NCBI RefSeq assembly: GCF_023156235.1
Contig: NZ_JAKZAI010000009.1
Location: 1 to 64,000, forward strand
Length of the DNA stretch: 64,000 nucleotides
Origin: Marinobacter goseongensis
GTDB lineage: Bacteria > Pseudomonadota > Gammaproteobacteria > Pseudomonadales > Oleiphilaceae
Reading direction: 5' to 3'
Numbering within the stretch: the stretch's first letter is position 1; every line of letters begins with the position of its first letter. Below the pieces are notes generated by a model. It worked only from the letters and a program-made list of their open reading frames with translations. It was not told the DNA's origin and ran no database searches. Position numbers and translations under genes: made by a program. This document shows positions 25,541 to 36,940 of this stretch, piece by piece.

Positions 25541-25600
25541 GCAAGTATAAAATTCGCGAATGCTGTCGTTGGACAGCTAACAAGGTAAGCAGGTACCGAT

Positions 25601-25927
25601 ATGTCAGTTGACTTTAATGGAATTGGCCCCGGCCAGGTCAACACCCAGAGAACCACGGCCGACAAGTCTGCCTCCACGCAGAACACCCAGCCAGCATCGC
25701 CTGAACAGGCGAAGGGGCAGGCATCGGACGCTCGCGGTGAGAACGTGAATCTGAGCAGTCAGGCGAAGAACCTGAAGCAGTTGGAGCAGAAGCTCGGTGA
25801 TTACCCCGAGATGGATGACGACCGCATCGAACAGATTCGTGCAGCCCTGGCTGACGGCTCTTACAAGATTGACGCTGAAAAGCTGGCCCAGAAAATGCTT
25901 GAGATGGATGAAAGCATTTTCGGGTGA
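25601..25927 (+). CDS. flgM: anti-sigma-28 factor FlgM
   Basis: This 108-residue mostly disordered protein has the FlgM C-terminal sigma-binding region (ENVNLSSQAKNLKQLEQKL, then IRAALADGSYKIDAEKLAQKMLEMD). It binds and inhibits FliA until hook-basal-body completion allows its export. It is transcribed from the sigma-28 promoter upstream and followed by flgN. Confidence 0.93.
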   Translation: MSVDFNGIGPGQVNTQRTTADKSASTQNTQPASPEQAKGQASDARGENVNLSSQAKNLKQLEQKLGDYPEMDDDRIEQIRAALADGSYKIDAEKLAQKMLEMDESIFG

Positions 25928-25934
25928 GTAAATC

Positions 25935-26405
25935 ATGGCCGCAATCGATGAACTGAAAGACCTTCTGTCTCAGGATATCCGCCAGCTTCAGAACCTGGCG
26001 GAACTGCTGGAGCAGGAGCAAACCTGCCTTTCAACCACAGACATGCCATCTCTCCAATCCCTGACCGGGGAAAAGAACGCGATCCTGCAAGCGATACGTG
26101 ATCGCGCCAAGCAGAAGATCCATCACCTGGTAGCGATGGGCTACCGGCCTGAAAGCGGCGCACCATCCCGTTTTATCCGCAGTGCCGGGTTGACGGAGCT
26201 GGCTACCCTGTGGGCGGAAGCCAATGAGCGCCTGACCTTTTGCCAGGAACTCAACCAGAACAACGGCCGCGTCATCAGCCACCTGCAAAAACGCCTGACC
26301 CGGCTGACCGACATTTTCCGGGGAGCCAGCAGCCAACAGAAGCTCTATGGCTCCCATGGGGAACAGACCGGCCTGTCTGACCGGACCATTCTCGCCAGCG
26401 CCTGA
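25935..26405 (+). CDS. flgN: flagellar chaperone FlgN
   Basis: This 156-residue all-helical protein sits 7 bases after flgM. Its heptad pattern and length fit FlgN, the export chaperone of hook-filament junction proteins FlgK and FlgL. FlgN proteins are poorly conserved, so the call leans on its position and helical form. Confidence 0.85.
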   Translation: MAAIDELKDLLSQDIRQLQNLAELLEQEQTCLSTTDMPSLQSLTGEKNAILQAIRDRAKQKIHHLVAMGYRPESGAPSRFIRSAGLTELATLWAEANERLTFCQELNQNNGRVISHLQKRLTRLTDIFRGASSQQKLYGSHGEQTGLSDRTILASA

Positions 26406-26420
26406 TCACACTTTGATCAG
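26402..26420 (+). terminator. hairpin at the flgN stop
   Basis: CTGATCA (26402-26408) and TGATCAG (26414-26420) form a stem across a 5-base loop at the end of flgN. There is no T-tract, so termination would be weak or factor-dependent. It separates flgMN from the convergent MshEN-like gene. Confidence 0.35.
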
Positions 26421-26459
26421 CCGCAACAGACGCGACGCCGGTTGAAGGTGTCGTGTCGG

Positions 26460-27215
26460 TCAGCGGGTGTAGATGGTCATCCGAGAATCCGGATGAAAGC
26501 GGATGTCGTTGATACTGACGTTTCCAAAGGCCGGCGTTTGCCCACCGCTGACGCGGATGTTGTCCATGCGGATCTGCTCTATCCGTTCCGGGAATGCGAG
26601 CACGAGACCGCCATCGCTGCGCACCTGATAGCGCGGCGTATCCTTGCGGTAATGCACGCCGGTAATGGTCAGGTCCGAATCCAGGAAATTGAGAACCGGC
26701 ACAAAAATGTTTGCGGTCAGCCGTATGCCTTCAATGACATCCACACCCTCAGCCAGGTTCTTGCCCTTTACCTCGTCCACGGCCCCCGGCATACGTGACA
26801 CGGATTCAATGCGCTGCAGCAATGTGGGATCGCCCTGCCCGGCAATCGCGGCCAGTTCGACATCGTCCAGTGCCGACAGCCCAGGCTGGGCATAGAGCTC
26901 CCCCGGCCCTTGTTCACTCGCGGACGCCGTCTCGCTTCCGCTGTAGGCGGCAAAGCTGACCAGAGGCTGGAATGGTAACGTCACCATGGTAAACAGCGCC
27001 GCGGCATTGCGGTATCGGGACTGGTGCTTGAGAACCCGCTGCAGCTCCCGCTCGCTGATCCAGCCTGCCTGCACCAGCACCTCACCAAGACGCTGCCCGG
27101 TGTCGCGCTGCAAGCGCAGACCATCTTCCAATTGGCCCTCAGAGAGGTATCCGCGATTGACCAGCAGCAGACCAAGCCGTGATTTTTCCTCAAAACCCTG
27201 ACGGATTCTCACCAT
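26460..27215 (-). CDS. membrane protein with an MshEN-like N-terminal domain
   Basis: The ATG at 27215 follows TTGGGGGAAC; an upstream ATG at 27230 has a poorer ribosome site. In this 251-residue protein, residues 13-36 and 42-65 are two 24-residue RLG...Q motifs with a 5-residue spacer (37-41). That is the two-motif layout of the MshEN cyclic-di-GMP-binding domain (GspE/PilB N-terminal family), except that Tyr23 and Trp52 replace an aliphatic residue. A hydrophobic stretch (about 70-91) may be a membrane segment. Then come an LDDVELAAIAGQG motif (116-128) resembling a Gly-Gly leader, and a beta-rich C-terminus. No ATPase domain follows. It ends opposite flgN, where relatives often carry a PilZ gene. 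Confidence 0.7.
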   Translation of the reverse strand: MVRIRQGFEEKSRLGLLLVNRGYLSEGQLEDGLRLQRDTGQRLGEVLVQAGWISERELQRVLKHQSRYRNAAALFTMVTLPFQPLVSFAAYSGSETASASEQGPGELYAQPGLSALDDVELAAIAGQGDPTLLQRIESVSRMPGAVDEVKGKNLAEGVDVIEGIRLTANIFVPVLNFLDSDLTITGVHYRKDTPRYQVRSDGGLVLAFPERIEQIRMDNIRVSGGQTPAFGNVSINDIRFHPDSRMTIYTR

Positions 27216-27412
27216 GTTCCCCCAATCCATTGTATCGATAACCGTACAGCCCGGCTCAGTGACGTGTGTTGTACAACAATCTGATAATAGGTTAGACGAT
27301 GACCCCGATCTGCGCATAGGGAATCGCCGTAATACCTTCTAATTCTGCTAACATCCACACAAACCCTTCAAACGCCTGCATTATTGCAGGGATGACTGAC
27401 GGAGCTCACACG

Positions 27413-28072
27413 GTGCACCCGACTCAAATGACAAATACGGTAAAACCCACAGTTTCTGTGATTCAGGCCCTCCTGTTGTTGCTCGCTTCTACAATTCTGC
27501 CCGCGATGGCGGCGGCTGAAGAAACCATCAGCGCCAACGAGAATCTGCCGCTGGTACGAATGGAAACCAGCGAGGGTGTGATTGAACTGATGCTGCGCCC
27601 CGACGTCGCCCCGGAAACCGTGCGGAATTTTATCGAGTACGCTGAAAGTGGCTTTTACAACGGCACCATCTTTCACCGGGTCATACCCGGTTTCATGATT
27701 CAGGGTGGCGGCTTTGACAAGAATCTTGGTCGCAAAAACACTGGCCAGTCGATTCGGAACGAAGGCAGCCCGACCCTGAAAAACCTCAGGGGCAGCATCG
27801 CCATGGCACGCACCGGACAGCCACACTCCGCGACATCCCAGTTTTTCATCAACGTGGTGGATAACGGCTACCTCAATACCACCGACAATCCCAGAAAATG
27901 GGGATACGCGGTGTTCGGCAAGGTCACCGGGGGTCTCGGTGTGGTTGACGCCATCGCCGGCGCCCGGACCGGATATTCCGGCGGCATGGCGGATGTTCCC
28001 CGCGACCCCATCGTGATTGAGCGGGTTTCGGTCATCCGCGGAGCTCAACAAGATGGCCAAACCGCCGACTGA
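27413..28072 (+). CDS. peptidyl-prolyl cis-trans isomerase, cyclophilin type, exported
   Basis: A GTG at 27413 with GGAG eight bases before it fits best; an ATG at 27392 is in frame but lacks a good site. A signal peptide (VIQALLLLLASTILPAMAAAE) leads into a cyclophilin domain with catalytic Arg in IFHRVIPGFMIQGGGF and the QFFIN core. It isomerises prolines in periplasmic proteins, PpiA-like. Its stop overlaps mnmC (TGATGA). Confidence 0.9.
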   Translation: MHPTQMTNTVKPTVSVIQALLLLLASTILPAMAAAEETISANENLPLVRMETSEGVIELMLRPDVAPETVRNFIEYAESGFYNGTIFHRVIPGFMIQGGGFDKNLGRKNTGQSIRNEGSPTLKNLRGSIAMARTGQPHSATSQFFINVVDNGYLNTTDNPRKWGYAVFGKVTGGLGVVDAIAGARTGYSGGMADVPRDPIVIERVSVIRGAQQDGQTAD

Positions 28073-29973
28073 TGAACTCGCCGAAACTACCTTCGCTGGA
28101 GCCGGCGGAGATTGACTGGCAGGACGGTGTGCCTGAGTCCCGGGCTTTTGGCGATGTCTATTTCAACCGTGGCAACGGTCTGGCAGAAACCCGATACATC
28201 TTCATCACGCACAATCGACTGAACGAGCGGTTCGCCAATCTCGGGAACCGCTCGTCATTCGTCATTGGTGAAAGCGGCTTCGGCACCGGCCTGAGTTTCC
28301 TCGCCGCCTGGCAAGCGTTCAGGGCGCATTGCCCCGCACCCGGTGCACGCCTGCATTTCGTATCGGTGGAGCGCTACCCGTTGAGCCGGCAAGACCTGCA
28401 GCGGGCCCTGAGCCTGTGGCCGGAGCTTGCGGAACTGTCCGATCAACTGGTGGCACATTACCCGCCGCTGATCACCGGCGTTCATCGCATCCTGCTCGAT
28501 CACGGCCGTGTCAGGCTCACCCTCTACCTCGGTGATGTGACGGATGGCTGGCGCGAGCTGGACTTCCAGGCGGACGCCTGGTTTCTGGACGGATTCGCGC
28601 CGGCCATCAACCCGGAGATGTGGCTGGAAGACACCATGCACCTTGTCCGCCAGCACAGCAAACCCGGAGCGACGCTGGCGACTTTCACGTCGGTGGGCAG
28701 CGTTCGCCGCGCGCTGACTGCGTGTGGATTCAGGATGACTAAAACCGCCGGCTTCGGGCGCAAGCGGGAGATGCTGCATGGCGAACTTGCAGACCGCCCG
28801 GCTATTGCAGCGTCCTCGCTGGCGCCCCCTCCCCGATCTGTTGCCATTATCGGAGCCGGCATCGCAGGCTGCTTGCTGGCGGCCAATCTTGCGTCAAGGG
28901 GAGTGAGCGTCACGCTCATCGACCGCGCATCCGGCCCCGGTGCAGCGGCGTCCGGCAACCTGCAGGGCGCCCTGTATGTGAAACTCGGGGTGGAATTCAA
29001 CGCCCAGACCCAACTCGCGCTCTCTGCGCTACTGTTCAGCCAGCGATATTACGACCCGTTCCGGGGCGATGGCTGGCACCCTACCGGGCTTTTCCAGATG
29101 GCCTTTGGCCCACAGGAACATGAGCGCCAGCAGCGTTTCACCCTTCGCAACGACTACCCACCGGAGGTGGTGCAGCCCGTGTCTGCCGAGCGGGCCAGCG
29201 AACTCTGTGGTCTCAACGTCGCCGACGGCGGTCTCTGGTTTGCTCACAGCGGCTGGCTGCAGCCGGCGTTGCTGTGCCAGCATTTAAGCCAGCATCCCGG
29301 AATCCAGCACCTTTTTTCCAGCGAAGTGAGCCATCTTGAGCGCAACGACGATGGCTGGCGAGTCCTGGCCGGCGATCAGATCCAGCAGGCGGACCGGGTC
29401 GTCATCTGCGGGGGCCACGAAACGCCGGCGCTCATTCCTCTGGATCCTCAGCAAGGCATGTTCCGCCTGAAGCCCATCCGGGGTCAGGTAAGCCACCTGC
29501 CGGCGTCCATCATAAATTCCCCAGGAGCGGTAATCTGCGGGCCGCGTTACATCAATCCCGCCAGCAACGGGGTCGCAGTAACGGGGGCCACCTTCGACCT
29601 GCACGATCTCTCGCCGGCGGAGAGCGCCGCCAGCCACCGTGAGAATGTAGCCGAATTGACGGCCATGCTCCCGGGCATCTGGCAGCACGAACCCATGGAT
29701 GGCGGGCAGCTGGCAGGGCGAGTCGGCTTTCGCTGCACAACTCATGACTATCAGCCGGTCGCAGGAGAACTGTCAGGAATAGCAGACATCGACTTGGAAC
29801 ACCTGTTTCTTTTGACCGGTTTCGGCAGTAAAGGACTGACCTATTCTCCCCTGCTGGCGGAGTACCTGGCCGACGTGATCACCGGGGAGCCTCGCTGCCT
29901 GCCGTCTTCGCTGGTACGACGGGTTGAGCCAGGGCGCTGTTTTCGGCCCGTTCCGGCAGATCAGGCGAATTAG
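28072..29973 (+). CDS. mnmC: bifunctional tRNA modification enzyme MnmC
   Basis: This 633-residue fusion has an N-terminal methyltransferase (about 1-240; GESGFGTGLSFLAAW) and a C-terminal FAD-dependent oxidoreductase (from about 255; VAIIGAGIAGCLLAANLASRG). MnmC finishes the mnm5s2U34 wobble modification of tRNA by removing the carboxymethyl group and then methylating. Both halves look complete. It is coupled to the cyclophilin gene. Confidence 0.95.
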   Translation: MNSPKLPSLEPAEIDWQDGVPESRAFGDVYFNRGNGLAETRYIFITHNRLNERFANLGNRSSFVIGESGFGTGLSFLAAWQAFRAHCPAPGARLHFVSVERYPLSRQDLQRALSLWPELAELSDQLVAHYPPLITGVHRILLDHGRVRLTLYLGDVTDGWRELDFQADAWFLDGFAPAINPEMWLEDTMHLVRQHSKPGATLATFTSVGSVRRALTACGFRMTKTAGFGRKREMLHGELADRPAIAASSLAPPPRSVAIIGAGIAGCLLAANLASRGVSVTLIDRASGPGAAASGNLQGALYVKLGVEFNAQTQLALSALLFSQRYYDPFRGDGWHPTGLFQMAFGPQEHERQQRFTLRNDYPPEVVQPVSAERASELCGLNVADGGLWFAHSGWLQPALLCQHLSQHPGIQHLFSSEVSHLERNDDGWRVLAGDQIQQADRVVICGGHETPALIPLDPQQGMFRLKPIRGQVSHLPASIINSPGAVICGPRYINPASNGVAVTGATFDLHDLSPAESAASHRENVAELTAMLPGIWQHEPMDGGQLAGRVGFRCTTHDYQPVAGELSGIADIDLEHLFLLTGFGSKGLTYSPLLAEYLADVITGEPRCLPSSLVRRVEPGRCFRPVPADQAN

Positions 29974-30038
29974 TGACTTAAGAAAATCTGGCAGCGGCCG
30001 ATACACCGGCAACGGGGATTACGTTCTGGAGAATACCT

Positions 30039-30674
30039 ATGGCCATTTTTGTCAGTGAACCCGGCAGACCTGTCGGCACACGATTACCGGAAGTATTCCG
30101 CGGACGGCGCGTGGGTGATGTCACTGAAATGACCGAATCGCAACCGATCAATACCGGCCATAGCGAGGTGACGGATGCCGAATTCCAGCAAGCCAGCTAT
30201 TCAGCGGGGCATCACCGTGCCCTGGAGGAATATGGGGCAGCGGCAGCAACCGAGCCCTGGGACCAGCGCAGTTATCTGCCGGTTTCTTCGCTGTGCACGC
30301 CGGCGTTGTATTCGTTACCTGCCACCGCCACCGTTGCCGAAGCGCTGACCCACATGGACGATCACGGCGTCCATCACCTGGTCGTCACCGCGCAGGACAA
30401 CGTGGCAGGGCTGATTGATCTGCGCTGGCTGCTCACGTTGCTGCACGAGAGCAACGCCGACGCTATGAGCCACAGTCTGGTGCACGTGGAGTTGCCGGCT
30501 TTCCTGACCGCCTCCCCGGAGACAGATGCTCATCAGTTGGCGCGGCTGATGCTTGCCCACCAACTGAATGCGGCACTCGTGGTTGATCAGGCCGGCAGTC
30601 CATCCGGTATTGTCACCAGCACCGACTATCTTAAGCTCTATGCCAGCGTGGGTGGCAAGCACGGCATGGTCTAG
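30039..30674 (+). CDS. CBS-domain protein
   Basis: This 211-residue protein has an N-terminal polar region without a signal peptide and a CBS pair from about 90 (SLCTPALYSLPATATVAEALTHMDDHGVHHLVV, then FLTASPETDAHQLARLMLAHQLNAALVV, ending GIVTSTDYLKL). CBS pairs bind adenosyl nucleotides and control partner proteins. No partner domain is fused. Its stop overlaps that of the convergent lipoprotein gene by four bases. Confidence 0.85.
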   Translation: MAIFVSEPGRPVGTRLPEVFRGRRVGDVTEMTESQPINTGHSEVTDAEFQQASYSAGHHRALEEYGAAAATEPWDQRSYLPVSSLCTPALYSLPATATVAEALTHMDDHGVHHLVVTAQDNVAGLIDLRWLLTLLHESNADAMSHSLVHVELPAFLTASPETDAHQLARLMLAHQLNAALVVDQAGSPSGIVTSTDYLKLYASVGGKHGMV

Positions 30675-33457
30675 TTCAGTTTCACCCCTTCACCAGAGAA
30701 CAGAAGGACACTCCACTGCACGTTGCCGCCCACCGTTTGCCGAAACAGCGCAACGATCTCATCATCCCGGTAATTCGCGATCACCCGGAACCCGGCATCG
30801 TCAGCGAGGTGCTGCACGCGCCAGAGTTCTGTGGCAATCTCGGTGCCGGTGTCTTCCTCTGCTACGGCATCCCCCTCATCCGGATCGGCATCTCGGTCGC
30901 CCTCTTCCGGTTTTCCATCAGGGTCCATTCGGCCGAGAATGGCTTGCGTGGCGCCACTCACCGCGCCGTCAACAAAAGCACCCGTGGTTGACCCGGCAGC
31001 AATCAGATCGCCATCAAACAACAGTAACGAGCGGAATGTTTCCATTCCGGTACGATCCTCGGATCCGAAAGAAAATGCCCGGTTCACGCTGCCGGTCGAT
31101 GAATAACCCAGAATGAACCCGTTAGTGCCGCTCAGCGGCTCACCCACCAGAATGTTATTGCCCTCGTCCTGCTCTTGGATGATGTAGTTGCGATTGCTGT
31201 CTCCCAGCAACCAGAGGTTGCTGGGGGTGTAGAGACCATCGGCCACCACCTCGTCGCCGTCTGTACCAACCTGATAGACGTTGAGGGCGCCTTCGGCGGT
31301 AGAGGCACTGTAGAAGAAGCCATCTGACATACCCTGTCCGCCACTTCCGCCGATGGCTCCATTAGTCGTGCCGAACAGGTAGGCGCTGGCGGTCGCTGCG
31401 CTTCCGGCAACCACGCTGTCATCCGCGCTGGACCCGGTTTGACGCGTCCACGCTATGTCCGGAACCCGTGCATCACCGTCAGTCACCGTATCAATGCGCT
31501 GCAGAAAACTGTCCTGCCCGCCACCACGGGTCTGGCCGGGCCAACGTCCCGTCGTTTCACCGGCGACAAAAACCGCACCATTACTGTCATTAATGCCCAC
31601 CCAACGAGGATCGTCATGGCCGCCGGTGCCGGCCCTGAGGGTCCACAGTTCGACGTACTCACTGCCGGCGGGCTGGGCAGAGTCGAACCAGAACAGCGTG
31701 GTTACCGCATCCCGCCCACCGCTGGAGGACTGACCCGGTATGTCGTTCACTGCCTGATAGGACACCGCAAACTCGAAACGGTCAATGCGGGTGTTGTCCC
31801 GGGTCACCGTCCGCTGGACAAAGGCAATCACCGGGTCTGGCTGATTGAGCACAACCGTGGCGTCCGATACGGGCACTTCCTGCAACAATGAGCCTTTCTG
31901 ATCATAAATCCGCACCAGCACCCGGTCGTCCGCGTCACTGTCATAACCCGCCACAAACAGTCTGCCGTCGTGACCGACGGTCAAATCCGTTGGTACGAAG
32001 GCATTGCCGTCGTTCAGGGCAAGGGGTGTCAGCAGTTCGTTGATGTTGAGCCGCATTTCGGCACCATCGGCTGAGCCCGCAAAGTTTTCACGCCCCGCCT
32101 GGTAGTGCTGGTCTGGCGCCAACAACAAAAACCTGTCGTTCAGGCCCGGATTGGTGTAATCATCGGGTATAAAGACACGGAAACGAATGCGATCCACACC
32201 CAGCGGGAAGGTCAGCGTCGGATCCTCCACCCACAGATCTTCCTCGTTGCGGGTTCTGATGACGTAGTCACCGGCCTTGGCTACTGAGTCCTCAGTCTCG
32301 GCGAGCCGGGCGCGGATGCTTCCCCCTCGCTCACCCGTCAATACCGCCACGAACTCGCGTTCAGTGCCCACGCTGATGGCGTCGCGTTGCCGGCCTTCCA
32401 GAGTTTCCAACCGCACCACCGGCTCGTTGTCATCGATCACCAGAGTGGTCCGCACCCCGCTGTCGGACGGCCCAAGCGCCGCCAGCCCGCTGCGTATTTC
32501 GATGAGGGTCAGGCGCAGTGACTCTGACGGCTCCGGTACCGTGTCATCAACCACTTCGAGGCGGATGTAGCACTCCGTAATACCGGGCTCCAGAGTCACT
32601 ACCCCCCGGGAATACACGTTGTTGTCATCACGCTCATAACGGAGGTAATCGGGAATCGGCAGGCGGCCTGCGCTGTCGCTGCCAAGCGCTACGATATCGC
32701 GCCCGATTATGGCCTCGTCACGGTTAGCATCGCCCTCCTCGCAGCGCTGGTGATCGGGGAGAAAGTCCTGATCGCATGCCTCAGGGTCGAATTCAGACGT
32801 CAATTCGAAGGCCACCGCGACCCGGGTCACGGAAGGCTGCTCGAGCAACACTTTCACCAGCATCGGCGTGGTTTTGCCGGTGCGAGGCTCCGTGGCCGTG
32901 ACTTCACCGGTCTCATCAAACAGGTTGATCTCGTAGCTGTGAGATCCGGTGCTCTCAAGATCTGGCGCCTGACAGCGGTTGTCGGCCTCGTCGGGAGCCT
33001 CGGATGCCTTGCCTTCAATAAACGTGTCGGATTCCAGTGACAACGGATTGCGCTTGACCTCAATATCGAACGGCTGCATTCCTGCACGCTCGCCGTCCGT
33101 TGTCAGCAAATTGATGTTTTCCTGCTTGCCGAGGTCCGCATCACCGCGGGCGCCGCCGCTAAGCCCTGGCACACCACGCATGATAATTCCCGGCCGCGCT
33201 TTGTTGCTGGTGTCTTCCAAAGCCAGCCAGGACGGCGCATTGGTGAGGGAAAAATCGAGGATACGCTCACCGCCAAAGGCACCAAAATTGTAGTAGTACT
33301 CCACACCGAGGTAGGCCTCGGTCGGGGGATCACCCAGAATGGTGGGGTCATCAGGCCCGGTGTCCGTCTTACATCCGGTGGCGATCAGGGTTGCCGCGAG
33401 AAGCAGGCCGTAGCGGCCCAGAGAGCAGGCAATGCGGGGTAGCGAATCGGCGCGCAT
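30671..33457 (-). CDS. large secreted lipoprotein with Calx-beta-like domains
   Basis: This 928-residue protein has a signal peptide and lipobox (LIATGC, Cys about 29). The first third includes a putative-Ig/cadherin-like segment (YLGVEYYYNFGAFGGERILDFSL). The middle carries Calx-beta features (EVVDDTVPEPSESLRLTLIEI, then VIDDNEPVVRLE). The C-terminal half has repeated SBBP/propeller-like units with TGRWPGQTRGGGQDSFL and GSSADDSVVAGS. It is rich in Asp, so calcium binding is plausible. No enzymatic motif is seen. It may be an outer-surface adhesin or sensor. Confidence 0.7.
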   Translation of the reverse strand: MRADSLPRIACSLGRYGLLLAATLIATGCKTDTGPDDPTILGDPPTEAYLGVEYYYNFGAFGGERILDFSLTNAPSWLALEDTSNKARPGIIMRGVPGLSGGARGDADLGKQENINLLTTDGERAGMQPFDIEVKRNPLSLESDTFIEGKASEAPDEADNRCQAPDLESTGSHSYEINLFDETGEVTATEPRTGKTTPMLVKVLLEQPSVTRVAVAFELTSEFDPEACDQDFLPDHQRCEEGDANRDEAIIGRDIVALGSDSAGRLPIPDYLRYERDDNNVYSRGVVTLEPGITECYIRLEVVDDTVPEPSESLRLTLIEIRSGLAALGPSDSGVRTTLVIDDNEPVVRLETLEGRQRDAISVGTEREFVAVLTGERGGSIRARLAETEDSVAKAGDYVIRTRNEEDLWVEDPTLTFPLGVDRIRFRVFIPDDYTNPGLNDRFLLLAPDQHYQAGRENFAGSADGAEMRLNINELLTPLALNDGNAFVPTDLTVGHDGRLFVAGYDSDADDRVLVRIYDQKGSLLQEVPVSDATVVLNQPDPVIAFVQRTVTRDNTRIDRFEFAVSYQAVNDIPGQSSSGGRDAVTTLFWFDSAQPAGSEYVELWTLRAGTGGHDDPRWVGINDSNGAVFVAGETTGRWPGQTRGGGQDSFLQRIDTVTDGDARVPDIAWTRQTGSSADDSVVAGSAATASAYLFGTTNGAIGGSGGQGMSDGFFYSASTAEGALNVYQVGTDGDEVVADGLYTPSNLWLLGDSNRNYIIQEQDEGNNILVGEPLSGTNGFILGYSSTGSVNRAFSFGSEDRTGMETFRSLLLFDGDLIAAGSTTGAFVDGAVSGATQAILGRMDPDGKPEEGDRDADPDEGDAVAEEDTGTEIATELWRVQHLADDAGFRVIANYRDDEIVALFRQTVGGNVQWSVLLFSGEGVKLN

Positions 33458-33593
33458 GGAAAAGTCCGTTTCAAGGCGTTGTTATTATCGGTGGCCAAGC
33501 GGCGTCACATCACAGCTTTACACACCGTTACAGAGCAACGCCATGGTAATCAATTTATCCCTGAGGGGATCTGCGCGAGTTCTCAGATTGAAA

Positions 33594-33615
33594 GGCCGGG
33601 CCCGGTATCCCGGCC
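33594..33615 (-). terminator. hairpin after ligA
   Basis: GGCCGGG (33594-33600) and CCCGGCC (33609-33615) form a 7-bp GC-rich stem just past the ligA stop on the minus strand, followed by TTT. It is probably the end of the zipA-ligA transcript. Confidence 0.55.
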
Positions 33616-33622
33616 CGAGTGG

Positions 33623-35668
<2,046 letters not shown>

Positions 35669-35670
35669 CT

Positions 35671-35704
35671 ACAAAAAAATACCCGGATTACACCGGGTAT
35701 TTTA
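35671..35704 (-). terminator. intrinsic terminator after zipA
   Basis: ATACCCGG (35678-35685) and CCGGGTAT (35692-35699) pair. On the minus strand the stem is followed by a run of Ts (35672-35678). It lies between zipA and ligA, so ligA may partly rely on read-through or its own promoter. Confidence 0.8.
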
Positions 35705-35727
35705 CCGTCAGTTGTCCGCCGTAGGTG

Positions 35728-36810
35728 TCAGTGGCGATGCGACCGCTGCTTGCGCTCGAACTCACGAATACGCTGGCGACAATGCTCGATGGTTTGCGGG
35801 GTCATGACGCTGCGCCGCTCATCTTTCAGCTCACCGCCCATGTTGCGGACCACGCACTGCGCGGTTTCCAGCATGAAATCGAAGGCCTGAAGGGCATTGG
35901 ACGGTCCAGGCAGACTCATGAAAAAGCTGATCCCGGGGGTTGCCATCCCGGGCATGTCGGCGGGCCGGAAGGTGCCCGGCTCAACGGCACTGGCCACACT
36001 GAATTGCACAGGGCTGATGGTGTCGGACTGTTCGTGGCGATGGTATATGTCCATATCGCCGTATTCCAGACCACAGGCTTCGAACAGGTTTTTCAGGGCA
36101 GTCCCCTTGAAGTCCTCACCGTTGCGCGCCAGCACGTTGATCACAATCACTTCCCGTGCTTCCGGACGATTGGCACCCGCCAACGGCTGATCGGTTCGTT
36201 TCGGCATTTGTTCCCGACGTGCGGTATCTTCCTCTACCTCGCTGGTGACCAGCGGAGGCGCGCTCCGGGCCTCTGCAGCGCTCGCGACAGGATCAGCCTG
36301 AGGCTGTGGCTCCGCCGCAGGTTGGCTTGCGCCCCCGGTTCTCGGTTCGCTGACCAGGCCCTCAGCAACCTCGTACTCGACATCGTCCTCAACCGCACCC
36401 CAGCCAGTGTCGTCGATTTCCGATTCGCGCACCTCATCATGCTGCTGGTCGTTTCCGGCAGGATTGCCCGTCTCATTGCCGCTGTAGGGCTCCGAAAGCG
36501 CACGCTTTTCCTCATCACTGATGATGGGCCGCGTCGGTTTCTGCACCGGACTCCCGAACCGGTTGGACCGCTCTCGCTTCAGATAACCCCGCTCTTCCAG
36601 AGTATCCCGCGATATGGTGCGGGCGCCGCCATTGGGCAGTTCAGGATTGTGATCCTCATCCAGCGGTGATGCATCGAGTTCGTTGACGCCCATACCGGAC
36701 GAAATTGCCATCGACTCTTTTCTGGCCCGTCTCATTCGACGCAGACCGTCGATGACAATGCCGATAATGACCAGGGTACCTATGGCAATTAACCATTCCC
36801 TTAGTGACAT
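35728..36810 (-). CDS. zipA: cell division protein ZipA
   Basis: This 360-residue protein has an N-terminal membrane helix (LREWLIAIGTLVIIGIVIDGLRRMRRARK), a long charged, proline/glutamate-rich linker and a C-terminal FtsZ-binding domain (about 215-345; VINVLARNGEDFKGTALKNLFEACGL). ZipA anchors FtsZ to the membrane at division. It follows smc on the same strand. Confidence 0.93.
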   Translation of the reverse strand: MSLREWLIAIGTLVIIGIVIDGLRRMRRARKESMAISSGMGVNELDASPLDEDHNPELPNGGARTISRDTLEERGYLKRERSNRFGSPVQKPTRPIISDEEKRALSEPYSGNETGNPAGNDQQHDEVRESEIDDTGWGAVEDDVEYEVAEGLVSEPRTGGASQPAAEPQPQADPVASAAEARSAPPLVTSEVEEDTARREQMPKRTDQPLAGANRPEAREVIVINVLARNGEDFKGTALKNLFEACGLEYGDMDIYHRHEQSDTISPVQFSVASAVEPGTFRPADMPGMATPGISFFMSLPGPSNALQAFDFMLETAQCVVRNMGGELKDERRSVMTPQTIEHCRQRIREFERKQRSHRH

Positions 36811-36940
36811 AGTGCTGCTGTCCTGTTTGCGGATCGGATATCGTTGCTACTCTAAAAAAAGCCTGTAATGAATACAACGCGCAGGTGGGCCAGATGGCTT
36901 CTTTGTCATCTTTGACCGCCTCGGGGGCGGCCTCCCGGGT

